Notes under the pieces: model-generated
Databases searched by the model: none
What the model saw: the letters and a program-made list of their open reading frames with translations, nothing else
What the model was told of the DNA's origin: nothing
Position numbers and translations under genes: made by a program
Shown here: positions 25,450-34,738 of the stretch, piece after piece
Numbering within the stretch: the first letter of the stretch is position 1
Layout of the letters: each line of letters opens with the position of its first letter
Origin: Sphaerisporangium fuscum
GTDB taxonomy: Bacteria > Actinomycetota > Actinomycetes > Streptosporangiales > Streptosporangiaceae
Length of the DNA: 64,000 nt
Assembly: GCF_018531465.1 (NCBI RefSeq)
Contig: NZ_JAHDTF010000006.1
Span: 282,845-346,844 of the forward strand
Direction of reading: 5' to 3'

Positions 25450-25557
25450 CTGAGGACGATCACTGTCGAGCGAGGCCACCCTACCAGAGCCGCCCGGACC
25501 CCCGGCCGCGTCTCCCCGCCCCCGCCGAGCGTGACGGATGCGCGGCCGCACGGCGGC

Positions 25558-25722
25558 TCCGCTTCCCGTACCACTCCGCCAACATCGTCTGGCGGAAGAC
25601 GGGCCGTCCGGTGCTGCGCCCGTACAACGTCGAGTACGTCACGGTGCCGGGCGGGCGGCACGTCGCCCCTCAGCACCGGAAGAGCGCGGCGTTGCCGGTG
25701 ACGTGCTCGTGGTCGGTGAGGT
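25558..25722 (+). pseudogene. Orphan coding fragment, no start
   Basis: One frame reads RRLRFPYHSANIVWRKTGRP then VLRPYNVEYVTVPGGRHVAP with nearly all third positions G or C, the mark of real coding sequence here. No start codon or ribosome site precedes it, and the frame soon runs into the antisense of the phosphotransferase gene before a TAG near 25720. I do not recognise the family. It looks like the residue of a deleted gene. Confidence 0.35.
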
Positions 25723-26431
25723 AGAGCCGGTCGTGGCCGTCGGCGAGGTGGCGGGCGAAGGCGGCGTGCCCCGCCCGCGCCTGCTCGCGCATGTGGCCGA
25801 CCATCGCCAGCAGCCGCTCCCCCACCGCCTCGGGCAGGGCGGCCCTGTCGCCGCCGCCGAGCCCGTAGGCGTCGCAGAACAGCCGCAGCCGCCTGGCCTG
25901 CTCGTCCACCGGGAGCACCGCCTCGCCGTTGCCCACCGCCGTGAGCGGGACGAACCGGTAGGCGGCGTAGGCGACGTCCCACAGGCGCGGGCCGGGGTGG
26001 GCGGTGTCGAAGTCGATCAGTGCGACGGGCAGGCCGTCCCGGTAGACGCAGTTGTACGGCGCGACGTCGCCGTGGCAGATCACCTCGGCCGGCTCGCGGG
26101 GCGGGAAGTACCAGGCGGCGTCCGGCGGGGGGACGAACCCGGCGCAGGCGTCGTGGTAGGCGCACAGCAGCCGGCCGGCCGCCGTGAGGGAGGCCTCGCT
26201 CCACGCGTCGGGGGGCAGCGGGTAGTGCCCCACCTCACCGGGGACGAAGTCGAGGATCTCGCGCCCCCGCTCGTCCAGGCCGTGGGCGCGGGGCGCGCCC
26301 GTGAAGCCCCTGGCCGCCAGGTGCCCGAGCAGGGCGTGGACGACCGGCGTCCAGGGCCCGGCGGGCCGCCGCACCGTCGCGCCCGCCCGCACGACCTCGT
26401 TGACCCCTCCCCCGGCCAAGATCTCCTCCAT
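25670..26431 (-). CDS. Aminoglycoside phosphotransferase-like (APH family) kinase
   Basis: A 253-residue phosphotransferase. The catalytic Brenner motif is clear: VICHGDVAPYNCVY followed by VALIDFDTAHPG, with the catalytic Asp in HGD and metal-binding DFD. The N-terminal lobe is short (VNEVVRAGATVRRPAGPW, lacking an obvious P-loop Lys motif), as in many small actinobacterial APH homologues whose substrate is unknown. ATG 26431 follows GTG 26434; both are possible. Drug resistance cannot be claimed from sequence. Confidence 0.85.
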   Translation of the reverse strand: MEEILAGGGVNEVVRAGATVRRPAGPWTPVVHALLGHLAARGFTGAPRAHGLDERGREILDFVPGEVGHYPLPPDAWSEASLTAAGRLLCAYHDACAGFVPPPDAAWYFPPREPAEVICHGDVAPYNCVYRDGLPVALIDFDTAHPGPRLWDVAYAAYRFVPLTAVGNGEAVLPVDEQARRLRLFCDAYGLGGGDRAALPEAVGERLLAMVGHMREQARAGHAAFARHLADGHDRLYLTDHEHVTGNAALFRC

Positions 26432-26500
26432 CACCCGAAGGACCCTATCCGACCGGAAATGAACGAGGTCGAATCGTGATGACCGGCGAGGCCCGGCGGG

Positions 26501-26875
26501 GTGTCGGGCAACGCCGAGGAGGTGACGCGGCGCAACGCCGAGGCCGAAGGCGTGGCCGGCCGGGTCGAGCTCGTCACCGGCGACATGCGCTCGCTGCCCG
26601 TCGAGGACGCCTCCTTCGACCTCGTCGTGTCCTCCCTGGCCGTCCACAACATCCCGGACGCGGACGGGCGCGACGGCGCGATCACCGAGGCCTACCGGGT
26701 GACCGCTCCCGGCGGACGCCTCCTGCTCGCCGACTTCCGGCACGCCCCCCGCTACGCCGACGTGCTGCGCGGGCTCGGCGCGCAGGAGGTGGCCGTACGC
26801 GATCTGGGGTGGCGCTTCTGGTACGGCGGGCCGTGGTTCGGCACGGGCATGGTCACCGCCCGCAAACCCGGTTAG
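26501..26875 (+). pseudogene. 5'-truncated class I SAM methyltransferase
   Basis: The frame begins abruptly with SGNAEEVTRRNAEAEGVAGR and continues ELVTGDMRSLPVEDASFDLV, SLAVHNIPDADGR, APGGRLLLADFRHAPRYADV. These are post-motif I parts of a small SAM methyltransferase (about 220 residues in intact relatives). The upstream 90 residues with the SAM-binding GxGxG loop are missing, and the preceding sequence shows no in-frame match. A start at 26501 gives a 124-residue product that could not bind SAM normally. Treated as a decayed gene. Confidence 0.7.
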
Positions 26876-26891
26876 CGGCCGCGGGCCCGGA

Positions 26892-27305
26892 TCAGGCGCC
26901 GAAGAGCACCACGCCGGCGGCGACCACCACCAGGAGCACCGCGGAGGCGGCGAAGATGGCGCCGACGGCGACCCCGCCGCCCCAGACGCTGTCGACGCGG
27001 ACACGCGACGGCTTCTCGGGGTCGTACAGCACGGCGACCAACCCGCCGACCGGGGCGACCGGCGGGTTGGACCCGTAGTTCGTCTCCGCCTCGATCTGCT
27101 GCCCGTAGGCGGTGACGAACCTGATCGTCGGGTAGTAGACGTATCCGCCCTCGGTGGAGCCGCGGCGCAGGTGGACGACCTGGCCCTGCGCGCGCTGGGC
27201 GATACGGCGGAACTCGCGGTGGGAGACGAGCAGACCGGCGCCGACTCCGCCGAACGCCAGGGCGCCGAGGCCGAGTCCGAGCACGATCCAGGCGGTGGGT
27301 GACAC
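26892..27305 (-). CDS. DUF3592 family membrane protein
   Basis: A 137-residue protein with two membrane helices (N-terminal TAWIVLGLGLGALAFGGVGA and C-terminal VAVGAIFAASAVLLVVVAAG) flanking a small extracytoplasmic beta domain (YYPTIRFVTAYGQQIEAET, GGLVAVLYDPEKPSRVRVDS). The VxVxYDPxxPxxARV-like pattern is the DUF3592 signature. Role unknown. ATG 27305 is preceded by AGGAGTACACG. Stands alone between the truncated methyltransferase and the exporter. Confidence 0.8.
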   Translation of the reverse strand: MSPTAWIVLGLGLGALAFGGVGAGLLVSHREFRRIAQRAQGQVVHLRRGSTEGGYVYYPTIRFVTAYGQQIEAETNYGSNPPVAPVGGLVAVLYDPEKPSRVRVDSVWGGGVAVGAIFAASAVLLVVVAAGVVLFGA

Positions 27306-27450
27306 GTGTACTCCTTGTTCCTCGAGGGGGCGGGACCCACGTTAGGAACCGCCGCTTGCGCGCGACTTGCCGGCGCCTTGACCCTCCGGGAACAAGGAAG
27401 CCCCGGTGGCCGTGTCGACGGCCACCGGGGCGATGCGTGAGGCGGGAAGG

Positions 27451-29052
27451 CTACTCGAAGGCGCCGACGATCGCCGTCTCCTTGGCGGAGTCGCCGTCCT
27501 GAGGACCGCCGCCCGAGGCGGGACCGCCGCGCAGCGGGACCTGCTTGACGAAGGCCGCCAGCACCGGCACGGCCACCGCGAACAGGATGGCCCAGACGAA
27601 GATGCTGGAGACCGAGCCGGCCAGGGACTCGAGGAACCCGGTGCGCACCTGGGCGGGGAGCTTGGCGAGCGCGGCCGGGTCGAGACGGCCGCCGCCGCCC
27701 TCGACCATCTTGGCCGCCTGCGGCCCGAGCTTCTCGGTCAGGTGGTTGGTCAGGTTGTGGTTGAAGATCGCGCCGAAGAGCGACACGCCGAACGAACCAC
27801 CGATGGACCGGAAGAACGTCGAGGCGCTGCTCGCCACGCCGAGGTCCTTCTGCTCGACGCTGTTCTGCGCGATGAGCATGGTGGTCTGCATCAGGAAGCC
27901 CATGCCGAGGCCGAGCACCGCGATGAAGATGCCGGTCTGCCACCGGGTGGTGTTGACGTCCTGCAGGGAGAGCAGCCACATGCCGACGGCCATGATCACA
28001 CCGCCGATGACCGGGAAGGCCTTGTACTTGCCGGTCTTGGTGATGAACTGGCCGACGAACAGGGAGACCACCATCATGGCGGCCATCATCGGCAGCAGCA
28101 GCAGGCCGGAGTTGGTCGCCGAGGCGCCCTGGACGGTCTGCTGGAACAGCGGCAGGAAGTTGATCGCGCCGAACATCGCGAAGCCGAGCAGGAAGCCGAT
28201 CAGCGAGATCAGGGTGAAGTTCCGGTTGCGGAAGACGTGCAGCGGCATGATCGGCTCGGCGACCTTGCGCTGGACCGGGATGAAGATCGCCAGGGAGACC
28301 ACGGCGACCGCCACCAGGCCGAGGATCTGCCAGGAGCCCCAGTCGTACTGGTTGCCGCCCCAGGTGGTGATGAGGACGAGCGCGGTGATGCCCACGGTGA
28401 GCAGGGCGGCGCCCCACCAGTCGATGCGGTGCTCGGTGCGGTACTTCGGCAGGTGCAGCCGCGCGACGAGCCAGACGAAGGCGATGGCGCCGATGGGCAG
28501 GTTGACGTAGAAGGCCCAGCGCCAGTCGAGGTGGTCGGTGATGAAGCCGCCGACCAGCGGGCCGGCGACCATCGCCAGCGACATCATGGCGGCCATGATG
28601 CCCTGGTAGCGGCCACGCTCGCGGGGCGGCACCAGGTCACCGATGATGGCCATGGCGTTGACCATCAGACCGCCCGCGCCGAGACCCTGGAGGGCACGGA
28701 ATCCGATCAGCTGGGCCATGCCGTCGGCCGTGCCGCCGAGGAGGTCGGAGCCGGCCATGCCGCACAGGGCGGAGCCGAGCATGAAGATGCCGATCGACGC
28801 CAGGAAGATGGTCTTGCGGCCGTAGAGGTCACCGATCTTGCCCCAGATGGGCGTCGAGACCGTGGTGCCCAGGACGTACGCGGTGACCACCCAGGACAGG
28901 TGGGCCAGGCCGCCCAGCTCTCCCACGATGCGCGGCATCGCGGTGCCGACGATCATGTTGTCCAGCATCGCCAGGATCATGGCCAGCATGAGACCTGGCA
29001 GGACGGCCATGACCTCTCGGCTGCGACCGGGCAAGGCCTCGGTCTCTGTCAT
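27451..29052 (-). CDS. MFS multidrug exporter, DHA2 (14-TMS) family
   Basis: A 533-residue proton-driven drug exporter of the EmrB/QacA type. Motif A reads GKIGDLYGRKTIF and motif C around GPLVGGFITDHLDWRWAFY, both diagnostic of antiporters. MLDNMIVGTAMPRIVGELGG in the first helices is the conserved DHA2 start. The C-terminal tail after the last helix is Gly-rich. Divergently transcribed TetR gene at 29180 shares the control region with two 16-bp repeats, so expression is likely induced by the exported compound. Confidence 0.93.
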   Translation of the reverse strand: MTETEALPGRSREVMAVLPGLMLAMILAMLDNMIVGTAMPRIVGELGGLAHLSWVVTAYVLGTTVSTPIWGKIGDLYGRKTIFLASIGIFMLGSALCGMAGSDLLGGTADGMAQLIGFRALQGLGAGGLMVNAMAIIGDLVPPRERGRYQGIMAAMMSLAMVAGPLVGGFITDHLDWRWAFYVNLPIGAIAFVWLVARLHLPKYRTEHRIDWWGAALLTVGITALVLITTWGGNQYDWGSWQILGLVAVAVVSLAIFIPVQRKVAEPIMPLHVFRNRNFTLISLIGFLLGFAMFGAINFLPLFQQTVQGASATNSGLLLLPMMAAMMVVSLFVGQFITKTGKYKAFPVIGGVIMAVGMWLLSLQDVNTTRWQTGIFIAVLGLGMGFLMQTTMLIAQNSVEQKDLGVASSASTFFRSIGGSFGVSLFGAIFNHNLTNHLTEKLGPQAAKMVEGGGGRLDPAALAKLPAQVRTGFLESLAGSVSSIFVWAILFAVAVPVLAAFVKQVPLRGGPASGGGPQDGDSAKETAIVGAFE

Positions 29053-29079
29053 TTCTTACGCCCCCTTGGGATAATGCCT

Positions 29080-29139
29080 ACTTACTTGCCGACCGGCTAG
29101 TGTCTATACTGCAAAGCTAGAGCACTTACTTGCCGACCG
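29080..29139. promoter_or_regulatory. Two 16-bp direct-repeat operators between the MFS and TetR genes
   Basis: ACTTACTTGCCGACCG occurs at 29080-29095 and again at 29124-29139, 44 bases apart. The first copy continues into GCCGACCGGC, a palindromic core; the second is imperfect. The spacing (about four helical turns) fits two TetR dimers on the same face. Position between divergent exporter and regulator genes makes autoregulated repression likely. Confidence 0.7.
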
Positions 29140-29179
29140 TCAAGTTGTTTCGTGCGCATTAGGGAGCGTCTGCAGAGAC

Positions 29180-29737
29180 ATGAGGGAACAGACCGATACG
29201 CGAGCTCGTATCCAGGAGATCGCCCTGAAGCTCTTCACCGAGCAGGGCTACGAGGCCACCTCGCTCCGGGAGATCGCCGAGGCCCTCGGAGTCACCAAGG
29301 CGGCGCTCTACTACCACTTCAGGACCAAGGACGACATCCTCGCCAGCATGGCCGAGGACCGGCAGGCGTCCATGGAACACCTGATCAAGTGGGGCAAGGA
29401 GCTCCCCCGCACGCTGGAGGCGCGGCGGGAGTTCGTCCGCCGGTACGCCGACGAGCTGTTCGACAGCCACCACCACGAGTTCATGAGGTTCATGGAGCGC
29501 AACCAGACGGCGCTGCGCGAGCATCCCAAGTTCCAGAAGATGCGCTCGCTGATGGGCGACCTCACCTCGATCCTGTGCGACGAGGGCGACTCCACCGCCC
29601 AGCGCCTCAGGAGCTCGATGGCGGTGTTCACGCTGCACGTGAGCTGGTTCCTCCTCCAGGAGGACGACCTCACCCACGCCGAGCGCAAGAAGGCCGCCCT
29701 GGAGGTCGCCTTCGAGCTCATCGAACCCCGCCTCTGA
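29180..29737 (+). CDS. TetR family repressor of the divergent exporter
   Basis: A 185-residue TetR protein. The HTH (RARIQEIALKLFTEQGYEAT ... LREIAEALGVTKAALYYHFRTKDDIL, residues 8-57) is textbook. The C-terminal domain (about 60-180) is helical and hydrophilic with HHHEFMRFMERNQTAL. ATG lies downstream of a GCAGAGACA sequence rather than a strong Shine-Dalgarno. Gene order and the 16-bp repeats upstream indicate control of the DHA2 exporter gene and itself. Confidence 0.9.
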   Translation: MREQTDTRARIQEIALKLFTEQGYEATSLREIAEALGVTKAALYYHFRTKDDILASMAEDRQASMEHLIKWGKELPRTLEARREFVRRYADELFDSHHHEFMRFMERNQTALREHPKFQKMRSLMGDLTSILCDEGDSTAQRLRSSMAVFTLHVSWFLLQEDDLTHAERKKAALEVAFELIEPRL

Positions 29738-29755
29738 TCCACCCGCGCCCCGCCT

Positions 29756-29870
29756 TCACCCGCCAGAGGCGTCCGGCGGCCCTGGGATGGCCGGGCCGCC
29801 CTCACCCGCCGGAGGCGTCCGGCGGTCGGCCCCTGGGATGGCCGGAGCACCCGCCCTCACCCGCCGGGGG
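29756..29870 (+). repeat. Tandem ~50-bp imperfect repeats after the TetR gene
   Basis: TCACCCGCC(A/G)GAGGCGTCC followed by GGCGG...CCTGGGATGGCCGG recurs at 29756 and 29802, with a partial third copy at 29857. Unit lengths are 46 and 55 bases. It is noncoding. Together with the rest of 29738-29960 it forms the gap between two convergent TetR genes. A role in termination is possible but no clean hairpin is seen. Confidence 0.55.
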
Positions 29871-29960
29871 TGGTGCCTTTCATCGGCGCCGCGACGGCGG
29901 GAGGGTGGGCGGCGAGGCCGGCGCCGCCGTACGGCGGGTGGCCCGGCGGAGCCACGGTGG

Positions 29961-30575
29961 CTAGGCGACGGCTCCGTTGAGGAAGACCTCGATGATGTCG
30001 TCGAGCGCCACCGTCTCGGCCTCGCCGTCGCGGGCGGCGGGGCGGACGAACAGCATGCCGAGGAAGATCGCGGCCAGCTTCTCCGGCGGCCGGCGCAGCG
30101 TGTCGCGGTCGGGTTCGAACAGCTCGGCCACCGCCTCGCGGGTGCGGGCGAACGACTCCTCCCTGCTCACCGGCCCCCCGCCCCCGCCGTCCCCGGCGTC
30201 GGGCCTGCCGCGCCGGGCGCCCGAGGCGTGCAGGGCGCCGATGACCGACCCCATGCGCTCCAGATAGGCGCGCATCGCCTCCGCGGCCTCGCGGAGCCGG
30301 TCCGCGAGGGGCTGGTCGAGCGGGATGGCCGCGATCTCGGCCAGCATGTGGGCCGGGTCGAGCGCCCGCGCGACGCAGGCGCTCAGCAGTTCCTCCTTGT
30401 CGGCGAAGACGCGGAAGATCGTCGCCTCCCCGATCGCCGCGGCCCTGGCGATCTGGGCGGTGGTCACCGCGGCTCCGTACTCGGCCACCAGCGGCAGGGC
30501 CGCCTGGAGGATCATCTCGCGCCGCCGTTCGGGGCTCATCCCCGGCGCCCTGCGCCGGGCCTTCGTCTCTGTCAT
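29961..30575 (-). CDS. TetR family transcriptional regulator
   Basis: A 204-residue TetR protein. HTH segment SPERRREMILQAALPLVAEY ... TAQIARAAAIGEATIFRVFADKEELLSA (residues 14-65). The effector domain contains a Gly-rich insertion (GRPDAGDGGGGGPVS). ATG 30575 lies directly next to a perfect 22-bp inverted repeat at 30588-30609, a likely autoregulatory operator. No transport or enzyme gene sits divergently next to it, so its usual partner is missing or distant. Confidence 0.9.
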   Translation of the reverse strand: MTETKARRRAPGMSPERRREMILQAALPLVAEYGAAVTTAQIARAAAIGEATIFRVFADKEELLSACVARALDPAHMLAEIAAIPLDQPLADRLREAAEAMRAYLERMGSVIGALHASGARRGRPDAGDGGGGGPVSREESFARTREAVAELFEPDRDTLRRPPEKLAAIFLGMLFVRPAARDGEAETVALDDIIEVFLNGAVA

Positions 30576-30587
30576 ACCTCGAACTGT

Positions 30588-30609
30588 ACGGAGTGAGTCC
30601 TCACTCCGT
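30588..30609. promoter_or_regulatory. Perfect inverted repeat ACGGAGTGAG-TC-CTCACTCCGT
   Basis: A perfect 10+2+10 inverted repeat lies 12 bases upstream of the TetR start codon. GAGTGAG/CTCACTC-type sites are common TetR operators. Position supports autorepression. Confidence 0.7.
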
Positions 30610-30718
30610 CAACTGTCGATGTGCGAGGACGATCGTCACGGCGTTCGGGAGAGACGGGGGCGGTGTCCGTGCGGGAGTGATACCGGGGACGGCCTCGCCG
30701 GCGTGAGGGCGACAGGGG

Positions 30719-32725
30719 TCAGACGGCGAACGGGTAGGTCTCCGGGACCTCTCCCTCCTCCCAGCGGGCGGTCCGTTCGAGGGGTTCGACGGCCCGGGTC
30801 TCGTCGACGTGGATCACCGCGTCGAACTGCTCCGACACCCGGCACCGGAAGTAGTGGCTCCGCCGCTCGGTCCGCGGCCGGTAGATCACGCCGATCATCC
30901 GCTCCAGGCGGGCCTTGCGCAGCGCCTCGGCCGCCTGCGGCGCCAGGCCGAACCACAGGAGGAACTCCTTCCCTCCCGCCTCGTGGTGCAGTTCCTCGAT
31001 CGACTCGGGCAGCGCCGGCCGTACCCGCTTGCGCTCGGCCGGTCCGCCCCAGTCGTCGGCGGCGGTGACCGTGCCGGTGTAGGTGGTGAAGCCGATCAGG
31101 CGGCACTCCCCCGGGAACCGTTCGCGCACCAGCTGCCCGATGGTGAACTCGCCGCGGGTCGCGGCCTCGGTCACCCGGGCGTCGCCGATGTGCGAGTTGT
31201 GCGCCCACACCACGATCTTGGCCGGGCGGCCGCGCCGGCGGCCGAGGTGGTCGGCCAGCGCCTCCAGCGTCTCCGCCATGTGCTTGTCGCGGAGGTTCCA
31301 GGAGGAGACCCGCCCGCCGAACATGATGCGGTAGTACTCCTCGGCCGCCTGCACCACCTGGGCGTTGCGCTCGGCGTAGAAGAGCTCGTCCTCGGCGAGC
31401 AGCCCGTCGCGCCGCGCGTAGTCCAGCGCGTGGCGTCGCAGGTCGACGAGCTGCTCGACCACCTCCCGCTGGCAGGTCTCGCCCGCCCCGAACGCCGCGG
31501 CGTATCCGTAGGCCTGGGCGTCGCCGCCGGACCGGTGGTCGAAGCAGCTGTAGCGCTCCCGCGCCCGGGCCGCGGCGCCGGGGTCCACCCGCTCGAGGTA
31601 GGAGATGACCTCGTGCACCGAACTGTGGAGACTGTAGAGGTCCAGGCCGTAGAACCCGGCCTTGCCCCGCTCGTCCCCGATGGCGTCGTTGTGCTCGCGC
31701 AGCCAGCAGGCGAAGTCCAGCACGGCGGTGTTGCGCCACATCCAGGTGGGGAAGCGCCGGAAGCCGCGCAGCGACTCCTCGGCGGTGACGTCCCGCCCGC
31801 GGCCGCGGACGAAGCGGTTGACCCGATAGGCGTCCGGCCAGTCCGCTTCGGCGGCCACGGCGCAGAAGTCCTTCTCCTCGATCAGCCGCCGGGTCATCCG
31901 GGCGCGTGCCTGGTAGAACTCGTGGGTCCCGTGGGACGCCTCGCCGATCAGGACGAACCGGGCGTCTCCCACCAGGTCGAACAGCACGTGGTCGTCGGGT
32001 ACGCCGTCCACGGTGGGAAGCGCCTCCATCCGGACCACGGCCACGTCGGTCAGCGTCCGCGAGCCCGTGGTGATCGGCCGGGTCCTCGTGGCGGCGCGCA
32101 GCAGATCGCGTACCTCCTCGTCGGTGGTCCGGCCGTAGTCCCAGTAGGAGCGCCCGATCGCGAGGAACGGCGAGGGTGTGGTGGCGCAGACGACGTCGTC
32201 CGCCAGGGCCGCCAGATCCTCGCAGGTGGAGTCGGGTGCCGCGGGAACGGCGACGACGACGGCGGCGGGCCGGGCACGACGCAGGGCGTGGATGGCGGCG
32301 CGCATGCTCGCCCCCGTCGCCAGGCCGTCGTCCACGACGACGACGGTCTTGCCGGCGAGGTCCGGCGGCGGGCGTCCCTCCCGGTAGGCCTCCTCCCGCC
32401 GCAGCAGCTCCCGCCCCTCGCGCTGGGCCACCTGCATCATGGTCTCCGGCGCGATGTCCAGGCCCCTGACGACGTCCTCGCCGACGACGACCACTCCGCC
32501 ACCGGCGATCGCGCCCATCGCCAGCTCCTCGTGTCCCGGCACGCCGAGCTTGCACACGACGAGGACGTCGAGCGGGGCGTCCAGCGCCATGGCGACCTCG
32601 TACGCCACCGGCACGCCGCCGCGCGGCAGGCCGAGGACGACGACGTCGGGGCGGCGATACTCGTCCAGGAGACCCGCGAGAACCCGGCCCGCGTCCCGCC
32701 GGTTCTGGAACAGACGATCGGACAT
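30719..32725 (-). CDS. Phosphoribosyltransferase - erythromycin esterase-like fusion
   Basis: A 668-residue two-domain protein. Residues 1-215 are a type I phosphoribosyltransferase: [18 protein letters not shown], and the PRPP motif [14 protein letters not shown]. Residues about 235-668 are an erythromycin esterase-like hydrolase: [20 protein letters not shown] supplies the metal-site His and Glu, with [19 protein letters not shown], and [12 protein letters not shown] later. The start ATG 32725 is chosen at the conserved PRT N-terminus; the longer upstream frame is unrelated. Substrates unknown; macrolide hydrolysis is a family possibility, not shown. It seems monocistronic. Confidence 0.88.
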   Translation of the reverse strand: MSDRLFQNRRDAGRVLAGLLDEYRRPDVVVLGLPRGGVPVAYEVAMALDAPLDVLVVCKLGVPGHEELAMGAIAGGGVVVVGEDVVRGLDIAPETMMQVAQREGRELLRREEAYREGRPPPDLAGKTVVVVDDGLATGASMRAAIHALRRARPAAVVVAVPAAPDSTCEDLAALADDVVCATTPSPFLAIGRSYWDYGRTTDEEVRDLLRAATRTRPITTGSRTLTDVAVVRMEALPTVDGVPDDHVLFDLVGDARFVLIGEASHGTHEFYQARARMTRRLIEEKDFCAVAAEADWPDAYRVNRFVRGRGRDVTAEESLRGFRRFPTWMWRNTAVLDFACWLREHNDAIGDERGKAGFYGLDLYSLHSSVHEVISYLERVDPGAAARARERYSCFDHRSGGDAQAYGYAAAFGAGETCQREVVEQLVDLRRHALDYARRDGLLAEDELFYAERNAQVVQAAEEYYRIMFGGRVSSWNLRDKHMAETLEALADHLGRRRGRPAKIVVWAHNSHIGDARVTEAATRGEFTIGQLVRERFPGECRLIGFTTYTGTVTAADDWGGPAERKRVRPALPESIEELHHEAGGKEFLLWFGLAPQAAEALRKARLERMIGVIYRPRTERRSHYFRCRVSEQFDAVIHVDETRAVEPLERTARWEEGEVPETYPFAV

Positions 32726-32911
32726 GGCAACGGCCTCCTCGAGAACCGCCAGCCATACCCAGAAGCGGGCCCTCCATGCCCGCACCCGCCCCATCGGCAC
32801 CCGCGCTCGCCCATCGCTTGACCCGCACCGGACCAACTCCGGACCGGGAACGCGCACCGCGTCCGCCGAGGCCGGGTATGTAACCACGCGTCGTCCCCAC
32901 GGCACGCTGAC

Positions 32912-33475
32912 GTGGACACCTGGAGGCGAGCCGTGGAGCCATGGAAGACCGACAGCGCGGCGAACCCGCCGGCCGAGGGACCCGCCGTCACGCCGGGCGG
33001 CTCGGCCACCGCGGCTCGCCGGAGCGGGCTGGACCGGACACTGATGGGGATCCTCGCCCGCGCGGAGCGCATGCTGCTGTACCTGGTGTCGCTGATGCTG
33101 CTGGCCCTCGGCGCGGCCGTCATCGTGGTCATGTGCGTCAACGTGGCCCGAAGCCCCGGCCCCTGGACGGGCACGACGGTGACCGTCATCGAGGAACTGC
33201 TCCTCGTCCTGATCATCCTGGAGATCTTCGTCACGGTCCTGGCGCACCTGGAGGGCGGCCCTCTCCGGCTGGAACCCTTCATCATCGTGGGCGTGATCGC
33301 GGTGGTGCGGCACATCCTGTCGGTGGCCGTCCGGCTCGCCGCGGGGATGAGCCAGGCCGAGAGCCGCGCCCGGTGGACCGAGCTGGCCGTCTACGCGGGC
33401 GCGACGTTCCTGCTGGTCGCGGCCCTGGCCATCGCGCGATGGTCGCGGAGGATGGCCGGCCGGGAAGAGCCATGA
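32912..33475 (+). CDS. PsiE-like phosphate-starvation membrane protein
   Basis: A 187-residue inner-membrane protein with four hydrophobic helices ([80 protein letters not shown]) after a disordered 45-residue N-terminus. The [16 protein letters not shown] and [14 protein letters not shown] helices match the PsiE family. Function unknown; E. coli psiE responds to phosphate starvation. The start could be GTG 32912 or GTG 32933. Convergent with the PucR gene (11-base gap). Confidence 0.72.
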   Translation: MDTWRRAVEPWKTDSAANPPAEGPAVTPGGSATAARRSGLDRTLMGILARAERMLLYLVSLMLLALGAAVIVVMCVNVARSPGPWTGTTVTVIEELLLVLIILEIFVTVLAHLEGGPLRLEPFIIVGVIAVVRHILSVAVRLAAGMSQAESRARWTELAVYAGATFLLVAALAIARWSRRMAGREEP

Positions 33476-33486
33476 CCCCGGCCGGT

Positions 33487-34635
33487 TCAGTCCGTGGCGT
33501 TCCAGCGGGCGAGTTTGAGCGCGAGGTGGAGTTCGAGCCGGTGGCGGCCGTCGCGCAGGTCGCGGCCGGTGATCTCCTCGATGCGCCGCAGACGGTAGTA
33601 GAGGCTGGTGCGGTGCAGGTGTGCGGCCTCGGCGGTCGCCTGGGCGTCTCCTCCTGAGTCGAGATAGGCCTCCAGGGTGGCCGCGAGGACGCCTCTGGGG
33701 TCGCGTTCGCGCAGGCGTGCCAGGGGGCCGCCGGACGCCTCCGGCCGCCGCTCCGCGCGGTCGCCGAAGAACCGGTAGACCCCGATCTCCGGCCAGATCG
33801 CCACCGGCCCGATCGCCGGGTCCCCCACCGCCGCCCTGAACGCGGCGAGCGCCTCCCGGTAGGCGTCCGGCGCCTCCGCCAGGCCGGTGTGCGGCGCGCT
33901 CACCCCGGCCACCGCCCCCGGGGCGGCGGCGCCGGGCGGGGTGCCGTCCACGGCGAGGATGACCGTGCGGCCGTCGACCAGGGAGTGGGCGGCCGGTGGG
34001 CGGAGCCCGTGGAGCGTTCCGGCGAGCAGGCGGCGGAGTCCCTCGGGCGAGGGGACGATCCCGCCGGCGGAGACCTCGCCGCCGGTCGCGGGCGGGTGGG
34101 TGACGATCACCCGGTACGCCCGGTCCCCGACGGTGAAACCGTGGTCGAGCAGTTCGGCGGCGGCCTGGCGCCGGGCGTCCGGGCCGCCGGTGAGCAGCCG
34201 GCGCAGGGTCCGGCCGGCGCCACCGGGGGTGGCGGGGACGTCGAGCAGGGCGGCCAGCGTGGCCGCGTCCCGTTCGACCCGGTCGATCTCGGCGGCCGAC
34301 AGCGGCCGCTCCCCCTCGATGACCCAGAGGTACCCCAGGCGCCGTCCCCGGTGGAGCAGGGACACGCACAGCCGGGCGCCCATCGCCAGCGCCGCGTTCG
34401 CGGGGACGCGAACCGGGCCGGTCGCGGTGCCGACGCCGTGGGCGCGCTGCCACTCGCCGACGTCGGCGGGAACGGTACGGGAGAGGATGGCGCGGGCCCG
34501 TACGGGGTCGATGTCGGTCTCGCCGTGGTGCGCGCTGTGCGCGATGACGCGCCCATCGGGGTCGTCGACGGAGACGCCCCTTCCCACGGCCCGTGCGAGC
34601 GCCTCGAGCACCTCCTGCACGTCGTCGGCGACCAT
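33487..34635 (-). CDS. PucR family transcriptional regulator (GAF-like plus PucR HTH)
   Basis: A 382-residue regulator. Residues 1-125 resemble a GAF sensor ([40 protein letters not shown]). The C-terminal 60 residues are the Puc[24 protein letters not shown] then [19 protein letters not shown]. Such proteins activate purine, amino-acid or secondary-metabolite genes. No obvious target operon flanks it. ATG 34635 is preferred. Confidence 0.88.
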   Translation of the reverse strand: MVADDVQEVLEALARAVGRGVSVDDPDGRVIAHSAHHGETDIDPVRARAILSRTVPADVGEWQRAHGVGTATGPVRVPANAALAMGARLCVSLLHRGRRLGYLWVIEGERPLSAAEIDRVERDAATLAALLDVPATPGGAGRTLRRLLTGGPDARRQAAAELLDHGFTVGDRAYRVIVTHPPATGGEVSAGGIVPSPEGLRRLLAGTLHGLRPPAAHSLVDGRTVILAVDGTPPGAAAPGAVAGVSAPHTGLAEAPDAYREALAAFRAAVGDPAIGPVAIWPEIGVYRFFGDRAERRPEASGGPLARLRERDPRGVLAATLEAYLDSGGDAQATAEAAHLHRTSLYYRLRRIEEITGRDLRDGRHRLELHLALKLARWNATD

Positions 34636-34738
34636 GCGCGCATGCTAACCCAGCCGTCCCCGGGGGCCCCACCACCAGGCTCACCGCCCGACTCGGCGAG
34701 CGAAGGCGATCACGTGACGGCTCCCGCAGCGGGCGGAC

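Noticed and set aside
29756..29870. Possible CRISPR array
   Set aside because: Only two and a bit copies, repeat larger than spacers, no cas genes; a simple tandem duplication.
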